DNA of 63,272 bases from Synechococcus sp. PCC 7502. GTDB lineage: Bacteria; Cyanobacteriota; Cyanobacteriia; Pseudanabaenales; Pseudanabaenaceae. Where the stretch lies: assembly GCF_000317085.1 (NCBI RefSeq), contig NC_019691.1:1-63272 (forward strand), in the 5' to 3' direction. This document shows, piece after piece, positions 53,188-62,108 of this stretch. Under the pieces are notes generated by a model that saw only the letters and a program-made list of their open reading frames with translations, did no database searches and was not told the origin of the DNA. A program made the position numbers and the translations under genes. How positions within the stretch are numbered: position 1 is the first letter of the stretch; each line of letters opens with the position of its first letter.

Positions 53188-53190
53188 AAT

Positions 53191-54705
53191 TTAGTTAACG
53201 ACTTGCTCCAAGTCCCTGACAGCAGGTCCTTGAATCACTTTGCCGTCACAGCTAAATCTTGCGCCGTGGCAAGCGCAATCCCAACTTTTCTCAGCGTTGT
53301 TCCAACTCACAATACAAGCGAGATGAGTACATGTTGCCGAGACAGCATGGATAGTTCCCTGTTCATCGCGGTAAGCTGCGACCTTTTCATTATCAATGGT
53401 CAGTAGTTTGCCTTCACCCTTAGCCACTTCGCTAAAGGAAGAAGATAATAAACCTTTGAAGCGATCGCCAATCCATCGAGTTACCACACTAGCTTCTTGT
53501 TTGACCGATTCCACTGTTACAAATGGAGTTGCACGCAGTGAGTCATACAGGTCTGTATAAGGATTGTCTTTTCCGAGAATTAAGTCGGAGAGAATCATCC
53601 CAGACATAGTTCCCTTCGACATGCCCCAGAGACTAAATCCTGTGGCGACATAAATGTGTTTATTGAAGGGAGTCAAGTTACCAATGTAGGGAAGCTTGTC
53701 AAAGGACACCATGTCTTGGTTTGACCAACGGTATGCAAAGGTATCAATACCAAAGCGATCGCGGGCATAGGATTCTAGTTTTTGATACCGTTCCTCAGTA
53801 TTAGTAACTGTGCCAACTTTATGCCCTTCACCACCAACCAGTAGGAGTAGCCCATCCTCATAGGGAGTGGTGCGAATCGAATGAGAAGATTTTCCGCTAC
53901 CGATATACATTCCCTGCGGTGCTTTCGCGGGATCGATTTTTGCACCCACGATGTAGGAGCGTTCAGGATAGGTTTTGGCGAAGAAAAGCCCTAGGTTTAG
54001 AATCGGTAGATTCGTGGCAACAACTACATCTTGGGCATTAATTACACCCAGATCAGTAACAACGTAACAGGAATCACCATCATCAACTCTCTGAACCCTA
54101 GTATTCTCAAATAAATAGCTGCCAGCGCCAGCAATATTTTTAGCAAGATGTAGCAAATATTTGCGAACATGAAACTGAGCTTGATTTTCAAGCTTGATTG
54201 CTCCTGCGATCGCAAATGGTAGTGATGTTTCTGTAATAAAGGTCGCGGGAAGTCCTAGTTTATGAGCGGCTTCCACTTCATCTTTAATTTGATCTAGCTC
54301 AATATCTCGCTCAGCAAAAGTGTAAGAGCTTTGACGACTAAAATCACAATCAATCTGCTCTTCAGAGACAAAAGCGGCAACTTGCTCAACTCCAGCTAGA
54401 TTTGATTCTGCATAAAGTTTTGCTTTCTGTTGTCCAATTTGCTCAATTAAATCCGCATAAATCAGTTGATGTAATGCTGTAACTTTAGCAGTTGTATGAC
54501 CGCTGACACCTAAGGCAACTTGTCTAGACTCAATTACCGCAACGGTTTTTCCCGCCCGTTTTAGCAATGTCGCTACAGTGAGTCCCACGATGCCACCACC
54601 TATAATGGCAACATCGACTGAAAGCCTATTTTCAAGAGAGGGATAAGTAGTGACAGGAGTTGAGTCGATCCAAAAGGAGGCGTGTTTACCAGATAAACTT
54701 GTCAT
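53191..54705 (-). CDS. FAD-dependent oxidoreductase (DAO type) with C-terminal Rieske domain
   Basis: A 504-aa flavoprotein. The N-terminal dinucleotide-binding motif is [20 protein letters not shown] and the body resembles the DAO / glycine-oxidase group. The C-terminal ~90 residues are a Rieske [2Fe-2S] domain with CTHLACIV and CACHGARF as cluster ligands. The same two-domain layout is common in bacteria; electrons may pass to a soluble partner such as the adjacent rubredoxin. Substrate not known. Confidence 0.92.
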   Translation of the reverse strand: MTSLSGKHASFWIDSTPVTTYPSLENRLSVDVAIIGGGIVGLTVATLLKRAGKTVAVIESRQVALGVSGHTTAKVTALHQLIYADLIEQIGQQKAKLYAESNLAGVEQVAAFVSEEQIDCDFSRQSSYTFAERDIELDQIKDEVEAAHKLGLPATFITETSLPFAIAGAIKLENQAQFHVRKYLLHLAKNIAGAGSYLFENTRVQRVDDGDSCYVVTDLGVINAQDVVVATNLPILNLGLFFAKTYPERSYIVGAKIDPAKAPQGMYIGSGKSSHSIRTTPYEDGLLLLVGGEGHKVGTVTNTEERYQKLESYARDRFGIDTFAYRWSNQDMVSFDKLPYIGNLTPFNKHIYVATGFSLWGMSKGTMSGMILSDLILGKDNPYTDLYDSLRATPFVTVESVKQEASVVTRWIGDRFKGLLSSSFSEVAKGEGKLLTIDNEKVAAYRDEQGTIHAVSATCTHLACIVSWNNAEKSWDCACHGARFSCDGKVIQGPAVRDLEQVVN

Positions 54706-54888
54706 AGAATTTCTCCTAACTTAATAAACATGAAAGGATTAAGAGTCAGGATATTTATCCCATTTACTCTTACAGGTAAGTATTTGATTTCCTGACTGAA
54801 TTAATTGAATAGAATACAAAACGTAAATGAGAATGCTCAAATTAAGATCTGTAGAAGTATTTGCAAAAGTAATTGTGGCGATCGCTAT

Positions 54889-55386
54889 CTAGGAATACTT
54901 GTTGGGAATAGACAAATTTGACTGGGGCGCCAACTTCACCGTAACAGCCATACTCTTTACCCCCTTGATTTCCATTCCTAACTTCTGGATTTTAGGAATC
55001 TGATCGGGTTTAGGTACGGTACCTGACACAGTGACGATCGCATCTTTAGCGGCAACAGTAAGATTACCACCTGGAATATTAGCTTCTAATTTGCTTCGCA
55101 CTTCACTGGCAAGATCGCTATCATCCCGTTTTAGCTGATCGCCTGCCACGTTATTCCGTTGTTCCCTAGCTCGAATATCTGCCGCTAGCTGTTTTTGGCG
55201 AACTTCACTTTGAGCATCATCCTTAGCCACTTTAGAATCTTGTGAATTTTGAGCGATCGGAGCGGAATTGCTATTATTAGTTGAATTAGGCTCTGGAGCT
55301 TGGGATGTAGTTTTGGCATCATTACAAGCAGAGGTGGCAATCATTAAGATCCCAACCACAAAGGGGGTGACTATTTTTCTATTCAT
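54889..55386 (-). CDS. BON-domain lipoprotein
   Basis: A 165-aa exported protein. The signal peptide ends in a lipobox (ATSAC near residue 20), followed by a Ser/Asn/Gln-rich linker. A BON domain covers ~90-155 (LASEVRSKLEANIPGGNLTV then VTVSGTVPKPDQIPKI and VKSMAVTVKL). BON proteins such as OsmY act at membranes under osmotic stress. Confidence 0.87.
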   Translation of the reverse strand: MNRKIVTPFVVGILMIATSACNDAKTTSQAPEPNSTNNSNSAPIAQNSQDSKVAKDDAQSEVRQKQLAADIRAREQRNNVAGDQLKRDDSDLASEVRSKLEANIPGGNLTVAAKDAIVTVSGTVPKPDQIPKIQKLGMEIKGVKSMAVTVKLAPQSNLSIPNKYS

Positions 55387-55659
55387 TTTTCTTACTATTT
55401 AACTTATTTTTCAACTTAAATTTCTTTAGAAATTAGGCATAAAGAGAAGGCTCTCCTATCTTGCCAAGGGGATACCGATCAGTCCTTAGGTTGCTTATGG
55501 ATCAACAGCTCCTTCTTTATAAAGAGTGCAGGCTAATAATTTTTATCCGCACCCTTATGCCCATCATAGATTCCCCAATCATCAATTCCACGCCGACTCA
55601 GGATAGACTTACCATAACTTCTACTCAAGCAGGTCAATTAGGGCAAGCCCGCAGAAAAT

Positions 55660-56697
55660 CTACTGAGCAGCAAGGGCTAGTCGCTGGTCTTGAATCTTAC
55701 TTTTAGCGGCTTTAAATTCAGTAGCCATGAGCTTCTGCTGTTCATCGCCAAAACTTTCTTTAATACGAGGAAACATTTCATCTTCCTCTTCTTTAATATG
55801 AGCAGTGACAGCAATCATCAAACCCTCTACCGCAGTTTTGAATTCCACCGTGTCTTCACAACTCATAGCTTTGATCTGCTCTAAAAGATTCTTCGCTTTT
55901 GCTTGTTCGTCATACAGTTCCTGAATATCGTTATAATATGGACGGACGGCGGGATAGACAACCTCCTCTTCAGCTTCAGAATGAGCGGATAAGTCTAAGT
56001 ATATCTGCCCAAAATACTCTTGTAATTTTTGCGGATCATTAGTAGCTTTAATCTGGGCAAATAGGGTATTGACCTTAGTATGATCCAATCGAATTAAGTC
56101 ACAGATCCCAATTTCATGATCACTACGACTTATAATACCACCCGCAACTCCACTAATGGCTGCGATGGTATCCTGAACCCTTGACCATAGACCATTATCA
56201 GAAGGCAGACCTGTGAGTTCTAATGTACTCAAGGATTCCATAATTCCTTTCAGTTGCTCCTCATGTCCACGATTATCAAAGTTAACTCCATTAAGAGGAG
56301 CGATCGCCACGGCAATATCCGCACCAACTACTTGACCAGCCTTATGCACAAGTACTCCTGCCATTGCCTGTGTATGGGTGAGGAGTTCATGTTTGGCAAC
56401 TTTCTCAAATAAAGTGACATCTGAATCCTTCATGATCTTTTGCACTTCTTCCATCTCTTTCTGCACTTTAGCTTTTGGTTCAGCTTTAATGCCATACTGC
56501 ACAATTACAGTTTCAATAATTCCTAGGTTCTTGCGATCATCACGGAGTAAACTCTCTAACCGATTAGTAATTTCCCGATCAGGACAGGCTTCGATCAAAG
56601 CTTCCTCATTAGAAATAAGTAAATTCTGTAAAGCCTTCATCTCTGATAGCTTTACTGCGATCGCAGTCCGTTTGGTATCTTCTATTTGTACAGACAT
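55660..56697 (-). CDS. Hemerythrin-like HHE-domain protein
   Basis: A 345-aa protein with a divergent N-terminal helical half and a C-terminal HHE cation-binding domain. Ligand-type residues are in DLIRLDHTKVNTLFA, DLSAHSEAEEEVVYPAV and AVTAHIKEEEDEMFPRIKES. It binds a di-iron centre in relatives and is linked to O2/NO sensing or iron handling. The N-terminal half also has HELLTHTQ. Stands alone in the leftward stress strand, between BON and glycine-zipper genes. Confidence 0.88.
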   Translation of the reverse strand: MSVQIEDTKRTAIAVKLSEMKALQNLLISNEEALIEACPDREITNRLESLLRDDRKNLGIIETVIVQYGIKAEPKAKVQKEMEEVQKIMKDSDVTLFEKVAKHELLTHTQAMAGVLVHKAGQVVGADIAVAIAPLNGVNFDNRGHEEQLKGIMESLSTLELTGLPSDNGLWSRVQDTIAAISGVAGGIISRSDHEIGICDLIRLDHTKVNTLFAQIKATNDPQKLQEYFGQIYLDLSAHSEAEEEVVYPAVRPYYNDIQELYDEQAKAKNLLEQIKAMSCEDTVEFKTAVEGLMIAVTAHIKEEEDEMFPRIKESFGDEQQKLMATEFKAAKSKIQDQRLALAAQ

Positions 56698-56817
56698 AGT
56701 ATATATTCCCCTAAATTAAAAGGTATGAGTGATTACTTGAAACGAATTAAATCTGAACCCTTAGTCAGCTTTGGATTAAGTCTGAAGAAGGGCTATTAAA
56801 TTACTGGATTTGATTAA

Positions 56818-57321
56818 CTATCTACTCGGTACAGATGTAGCTGCTCGATCCCATGCATCTTTAACTGCGTGTTTAGCTTGCTCCCAACTCAAAGATCCAG
56901 TTTTATTCGCATCGTAATCCCGATGTAAATCTGATTCAACATCATGGAAACTCTGACCGCTCTTGCCATAGCGTGCATAGCCTTCATAGCCAATACGATA
57001 GGCAGGTTGATAGTCTTCGTATACTGCTCCTTTTTCCACATATGGACGAGAACTATAGCTTGCCCGCCAATGGGTATCTTCAACTGTGGGATTAATTTGC
57101 TCGGCGGTACTTTTACCAGCTAATCCTCCTACCACTGATCCGACCACAGCTCCAACTACCGCACCGATTGGTCCTCCCACAACTCCACCAATCACTGTGG
57201 CAGTGGCACCCGCACCTGCGGCACCTACACCTGTTCCCAAAGGATGTGCGCCTGATTCTCCAGTAATAGGATCAGGGTTAGAATCCGTTTGATTGGTAGA
57301 ACTTATCTTTTCATTATTCAT
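56818..57321 (-). CDS. Glycine-zipper protein with YEDYQxAY domain
   Basis: 167 aa from ATG 57321 (MNNEKISS); the upstream extension has no family features. After a disordered start comes a Gly/Ala/Val-rich glycine zipper (GGPIGAVVGAVVGSVVGG) that may insert in membranes. The C-terminal domain (HWRASYSSRPYVEK, VYEDYQPAYRIGYEGYARYG, WEQAKHAVKDAWDRAA) is shared with the 95-aa protein at 49360. Probable stress function by analogy of context. Confidence 0.75.
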   Translation of the reverse strand: MNNEKISSTNQTDSNPDPITGESGAHPLGTGVGAAGAGATATVIGGVVGGPIGAVVGAVVGSVVGGLAGKSTAEQINPTVEDTHWRASYSSRPYVEKGAVYEDYQPAYRIGYEGYARYGKSGQSFHDVESDLHRDYDANKTGSLSWEQAKHAVKDAWDRAATSVPSR

Positions 57322-57527
57322 GTTGACTTTTCCTGATAAATGACTTGAAATAAATGGCTTAAAACTATGACAGAAATTGAAAATTGAAAGCTTTTTCCTG
57401 TCACTCAACTAAAGAATATTTACGCCAATAACATAGAGTTAGGGACTATATGGTTCCCATTACATAAGGGGAATATTCGATAATTAATGACAGGTCTGCT
57501 CTAAATTGCTGCCAGAAAAAAGAGTAA

Positions 57528-57743
57528 TTACGAAGCTCTTGAGACTAACCGAACTCCATATAGTAAGACTACTGCCCCAATAGTTGCTACCAGTAAACTA
57601 CCGATTAAGCCACCACCAGTGGAAACTCCAAAAGTACTAAATAGGAAGCCTCCTAATAATGCACCAATAATACCGACAACGATATCACCAACTATGCCGA
57701 ATCCGCTTCCTTGAACTAAACGACCAGCTAAGGCACCTGCCAC
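57528..57743 (-). CDS. GlsB/YeaQ/YmgE-family stress membrane protein, N-terminus interrupted
   Basis: From a GTG at 57743, 71 aa: LVQGSGFGIVGDIVVGIIGA and LLGGFLFSTFG are the core of the transglycosylase-associated (GlsB) family. Upstream, in the same frame, come FILIGLV, a TAG at 57762-57764, then EFI and an ATA. EFI-W-FILIGLVAGALAG would be the normal start, so the first TM helix appears broken by nonsense and a start-codon change. The gene is probably inactive or makes a shortened product. Confidence 0.7.
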   Translation of the reverse strand: MAGALAGRLVQGSGFGIVGDIVVGIIGALLGGFLFSTFGVSTGGGLIGSLLVATIGAVVLLYGVRLVSRAS

Positions 57744-57824
57744 TAGCCCAATTAAAATGAACTAAATAAATTCTATCTAATTTCTCCAATATTTAAAATC
57801 TAAAATCTGTAGCTGTCTTGGTTC

Positions 57825-58382
57825 TTACTGTCCTAGAAAATCTTTAACAGAATCAACCATTTCTCCCACTTTGTTACCAGACTTTTCTGATAGCTCTTTA
57901 GTGTTATCTAAAGCTTCATCAGTGCGATCGCCAACCGCATTTTTAGCTTTCTCTACACCATCACCAATATCATTCTTAGCAGTCTTGGTGGCATTCTCAA
58001 CTTTACCAATATTTTCCTTGGTACCATCTTTCACATTTTTAGCTAATTCCTTAGCTCGATTTCCCATTTCTTTCGAGATTTCTTTGCTGGAAGTAGCGAC
58101 CTTGTCAATCACCTTATCCGTTCTACCATCTCGGATATCACGACTGATTTCCTTAATAGTTCCTGCGGCTTTATCAATTCCCATATCGATTTTTACACCT
58201 TCAACTTGTTTAGAAAAAGGCGCAGCGATCACCGCAGGACTGAAGAAGGTAGCTTGTAATACTAGGACTAAGGCTACTACAACTCCAAGCATAGGCAGAA
58301 AGCCTTTTTTAATATCTGCCAAGACATCCTTAACCTTGACAGTCAAAGCATTTAAAGAAGCAGAGTTAATTTTATTGATCAT
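57825..58382 (-). CDS. LEA-like / apolipophorin-like hydrophilic protein with membrane segment
   Basis: A 185-aa protein. One hydrophobic helix (FLPMLGVVVALVLVLQATFF, residues ~28-47) is followed by a long amphipathic Lys/Asp/Glu-rich helical tail with repeating 11-residue-like patterns (ISKEMGNRAKELAKNVKDGT, GDGVEKAKNAVGDRTDEAL). This is typical of LEA-like or CsbD-like stress proteins. Probably anchored and periplasmic or lumenal. Confidence 0.75.
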   Translation of the reverse strand: MINKINSASLNALTVKVKDVLADIKKGFLPMLGVVVALVLVLQATFFSPAVIAAPFSKQVEGVKIDMGIDKAAGTIKEISRDIRDGRTDKVIDKVATSSKEISKEMGNRAKELAKNVKDGTKENIGKVENATKTAKNDIGDGVEKAKNAVGDRTDEALDNTKELSEKSGNKVGEMVDSVKDFLGQ

Positions 58383-59066
58383 TGTAATTTACCTAACGAT
58401 TTATATCATCCGTTGATAAAAAAAATCATCACATCAAGATGTATCAAATCATGTTTGAGCAATGTATGGTTTAATTGAGTTGCATAATAAAGATAGAAGT
58501 CTTTACAATAAGAATTCATATTAACCATAAATTGACTCCATCCAAATATTAGCTAACCAAGCAACTAACGTGTAAATGGTGAAAATATGCTGGCTGGTGG
58601 TAAACCCCGCTTTTCATTACCATGTCCTGCTGGCTTAACCGATGAGAAGCTTACAGCAACATTTGAATACGATCGCAATTAAGAGCGGATTATACTTTTC
58701 TAAGTGTTCTTTGTGCCTTCCTTCAGTGATTTGTGAAAAGTTTGAAGGGCAACTCACTAGGATTTCCCGCAGACAAGTATCCATGTTCTGGCTAGATGTC
58801 GCTATCTGGGCGATTGAGCTTTAGTATCAATAACTATATTAAGTTTTGTAACGTATTTAAGCAACTTACCTAAGTTAATCACTTACTCAAACATAAGCCA
58901 AATAAATTAAAAAAAATAGAAGTTAATAAAAAAGCTTCTACTATTAGCAAAATTTTTTAAAACCTATTTGAGATTTACATTATAAGAAAATCGGAGAGTT
59001 AGATCAAGCAGAGAAAATTACTCAAGATGCGGAAACTGCTACGAAATCATAGATGAGGAGAATCTC
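58383..59066. other. Long intergenic region
   Basis: 684 bp between the divergent LEA-like gene and hybrid kinase gene. It includes AT-rich sequence and one short protein-like frame (58587-58682). No RNA, repeat or clear operator was found. Confidence 0.5.
58587..58682 (+). CDS. Possible short ORF or relic (31 aa)
   Basis: ATG 58587 reads LAGGKPRFSLPCPAGLTDEK and TATFEYDRN to TAA 58680. Natural composition, family not recognised, no ribosome-binding site. Could be a fragment. Confidence 0.2.
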   Translation: MLAGGKPRFSLPCPAGLTDEKLTATFEYDRN

Positions 59067-62000
59067 ATGGAATATCCACAAATACCAACAAATGAGAACG
59101 ATCGTCTAGCTGAACTCAACCGCTACAATATTCTTGATACATTACCAGAACAAGAATATGACGATATAACTAACCTTGCTTCTAAAGTTTGTGGAACGCC
59201 AATTGCTTTAATATCATTTGTTGATCGAGATCGGCAATGGTTTAAATCTCGTGTCGGATTGGACGAAACAGAAACACCTCGCGAGATTTCTTTTTGTGGT
59301 CATGTTGTTTTTGACAATGAAATCTTAAATGTTCCCGATGCGACCAAAGATTTGCGTTTTGCCGATCATCCATCAGTTACCGAAAGCCCAAATATTCGTT
59401 TTTATTTGGGAATTCCTTTAAAATCCCCTGACAACTATACATTGGGAACTTTATGCGTAGTCGATTACCAGCCTAGAGAGCTGACACCAGAGCATATTAG
59501 CCAACTAGAATCCCTCAGTCGCCTAGTCATTAGTCAGCTAGAACTAAGAAGAAATGAGCAAACTTCTCGTCTATTAAACTCAGTGGTTGAGTCTTCCCAT
59601 GATCCAATCATTACTAAAACCCTAGATGGAATTGTTACTAGTTTGAACCCTGCGGCTGTACGGGTGTTTGGCTACTCAACCGATGATATCGTGGGAAAAT
59701 CGATTCTATTAATGATTCCTCCAGATCGCCAAGAAGAAGAGACCATGATTATTGCTCGCCTCCGCCAAGGGGAAAGGATAGAGCATTTTGAAACCATTCG
59801 TCTCTGTAAAGATGGCAGTACACGAGATGTATCCTTGACTATTTCTCCTTTGATGGATGAAAAGGGTAAAGTTATTGGTATTTCCAAAATTTTGCGTGAT
59901 ATTACCGAACACAAGAGATGGGAAGAACAAAAACAACGACTAACAGAACGCCTAACTTTAGCACTCGAGTCTGGGGCGATCGGCTGCTGGGAATGGGATA
60001 TTTCGCAGAACATTATTGATTGTGACGATCGGATGTATGAAATGTATGGAATATCAAAAGAAACTGATTCCCATCAGCTTTTTGAAATTTTGGTAAACGC
60101 GATCCATCACGAAGATCGTAGCGATACTTTAACTTTGCTCGAACAAGCCTCATTAGGACTTGCCGAGTATGATTGTGAGTTTCGAGTCATTCATCCCGAT
60201 CGCAGTATTCACTTCATTAAAGCCTATGGAAAGCTTGTTCGGGACGATCAATGTAATCCTAAATGTATGATTGGGATTAATTTTGATATTAGCGATCGCA
60301 AAGAGGCTGAGGCTAAGTTATCCCAGCTAGTAACACAAAAAGAGGCACTATTTTTTATTACCCAATCGATTCTCCAAGTCCTAGATATTCCCCACATTCT
60401 CAATATCACTGTAAATAAGATCAGAGAAATATTAGACTTAGATCGCGTTGCCATTTATCGCTTTCAGCCCGATTGGGGTGGTGAATTTATCGTCGAATCC
60501 GTTGATGATGCTTGGGTTAAACTCATAGAAAATGGAGTACATAAGACTTGGGACGATACTTACCTCCAAGAAACCAGAGGCGGTCGATTCCGCAAGCATG
60601 AATGTATGGTTGTTCCCGATATTTATCAAGCGGATTTTTCTCCCTGTTATCTCGAAATATTGGAGCGGATGCAAGTAAAAGCCTACATGATCACGCCCAT
60701 TTTCATTAATGAAACACTCTGGGGTCTGCTAGGACTGTATAAAAACGTTCAGCCCTACGCATGGCAATCATGGCAAATCGAATTATTAGAACAAACTGAG
60801 AAGCAAGTAGCAATCGGCATTCACCAAGCCAATCTTTATGAACAAGTTCAATCTGAATTGGCGATTCGCAAACAAACCGAAATCCAACTGCTCAAAGTCA
60901 ATGATGAACTTCTGAGTGCCACCAAACTCAAGGATGAATTTCTCGCCAACATGAGTCATGAACTCCGCACCCCACTAAATTCCATTTTGGGACTATCCGA
61001 GGGTTTGCATGAGCAACTTTTAGGGACGTTGAACGAAAAACAATTAAATGCGATCGGCACAGTAGCGTCAAGTGGCGAACACTTGCTATCCCTGATTAAT
61101 GACATTCTCGACCTGTCGAAAATTACATCAGGGATGATGAAACTGGATATTTCACCAGTCTCAGTCAAAAATCTTTGTAATTCCAGCCTCGCTTTTATCA
61201 AACAACAGGCATTTAATAAGAGAATTCAAGTCTCCTGTAATATTCCTCCACATATCAACAAGATCAATGTCGAAGAGCGCCGCATGAAACAGGTATTAAT
61301 CAACCTGCTCACCAATGCCGTCAAATTCACCCCCAATGAAGGACAAATCAGGCTATTAGTTGCCGATGGTAGCGGCGGTACATGGCAAGGAGAGGCGATA
61401 ATTCCCCAACGAATTAGAGACATAAATTCGCCAATGATCGTATTTCAAGTCGTAGATACGGGCATTGGCATTGCCGCTAAAGATTTACCACGACTGTTTC
61501 AGCCCTTTGTACAGGTAGATAGCGCCCTCAACCGTCAGTACGAAGGCACTGGCTTAGGACTCGCCCTAGTTAAGCAAATTGTCGAACTACATGGCGGTCA
61601 AATCATGGCTGAGAGTGAAGTTGGCAAAGGCAGCCGTTTCACCGTTGCTCTGCCCTATCAAAGGTCTGAGTCTAGCGCTCCAGAATCTGAACCAACCGTC
61701 ACAACTTCACCGCCACTGGTCGTAAATCCTGAAAATGCGCCGCTTATTTTGTTAGCCGAAGACAACGACGTGAATATTCAAACCTTCACCTCCTATCTGA
61801 CCGCCATCAATTACCGAGTCATCATCGCCAAAAACGGAGAAGCAGCAGTGAGCATGGCAAAGGCAAATTCCGCAGATATCATCCTTATGGATATTCAAAT
61901 GCCGGGTATGGATGGGTTTGAGGCAACTAAGCAAATTCGCCTCGATCCTAACTTGATTAATACTCCGATCATTGCCATAACTGCTCTGGCGATGGAAGGC

Positions 62001-62108
62001 GATCGGGAAAGATGTCTCGCGGCAGGCATGAATGGATATATGAGCAAACCACTCAAGCTCAAGCAACTCGCTACGCAAATTGATGAGTTATTACAAATAA
62101 AACCATGA
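59067..62108 (+). CDS. Hybrid histidine kinase with GAF, PAS and cyanobacteriochrome-like GAF domains
   Basis: A 1013-aa sensor kinase without TM helices. In order: GAF (~20-165, NILDTLPEQEYDDIT, GIPLKSPDNYTLGTLCV); PAS (~170-290); second PAS (~295-415); a cyanobacteriochrome-like GAF (~420-590) with AIYRFQPDWGGEF, TYLQETRGGRF and SPCYLEILE, whose Cys527 sits at the usual bilin-attachment position; HisKA with HELRTPLNS at His631; HATPase (VDTGIGIAAKDL, GTGLGLALVKQI); REC with Asp942 in LMDIQMPGMDG. AGGAG precedes the ATG. Overlaps the next gene by four bases (ATGA). Confidence 0.88.
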   Translation: MEYPQIPTNENDRLAELNRYNILDTLPEQEYDDITNLASKVCGTPIALISFVDRDRQWFKSRVGLDETETPREISFCGHVVFDNEILNVPDATKDLRFADHPSVTESPNIRFYLGIPLKSPDNYTLGTLCVVDYQPRELTPEHISQLESLSRLVISQLELRRNEQTSRLLNSVVESSHDPIITKTLDGIVTSLNPAAVRVFGYSTDDIVGKSILLMIPPDRQEEETMIIARLRQGERIEHFETIRLCKDGSTRDVSLTISPLMDEKGKVIGISKILRDITEHKRWEEQKQRLTERLTLALESGAIGCWEWDISQNIIDCDDRMYEMYGISKETDSHQLFEILVNAIHHEDRSDTLTLLEQASLGLAEYDCEFRVIHPDRSIHFIKAYGKLVRDDQCNPKCMIGINFDISDRKEAEAKLSQLVTQKEALFFITQSILQVLDIPHILNITVNKIREILDLDRVAIYRFQPDWGGEFIVESVDDAWVKLIENGVHKTWDDTYLQETRGGRFRKHECMVVPDIYQADFSPCYLEILERMQVKAYMITPIFINETLWGLLGLYKNVQPYAWQSWQIELLEQTEKQVAIGIHQANLYEQVQSELAIRKQTEIQLLKVNDELLSATKLKDEFLANMSHELRTPLNSILGLSEGLHEQLLGTLNEKQLNAIGTVASSGEHLLSLINDILDLSKITSGMMKLDISPVSVKNLCNSSLAFIKQQAFNKRIQVSCNIPPHINKINVEERRMKQVLINLLTNAVKFTPNEGQIRLLVADGSGGTWQGEAIIPQRIRDINSPMIVFQVVDTGIGIAAKDLPRLFQPFVQVDSALNRQYEGTGLGLALVKQIVELHGGQIMAESEVGKGSRFTVALPYQRSESSAPESEPTVTTSPPLVVNPENAPLILLAEDNDVNIQTFTSYLTAINYRVIIAKNGEAAVSMAKANSADIILMDIQMPGMDGFEATKQIRLDPNLINTPIIAITALAMEGDRERCLAAGMNGYMSKPLKLKQLATQIDELLQIKP

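Noticed and set aside
55461-55706. 81-aa rightward frame beyond the hemerythrin 3' end
   Set aside because: Atypical composition and partial antisense overlap with the hemerythrin gene; the 273-bp gap appears non-coding.
58642-58824. 60-aa rightward frame before the hybrid kinase
   Set aside because: No motif or ribosome-binding site; composition like translated non-coding DNA.
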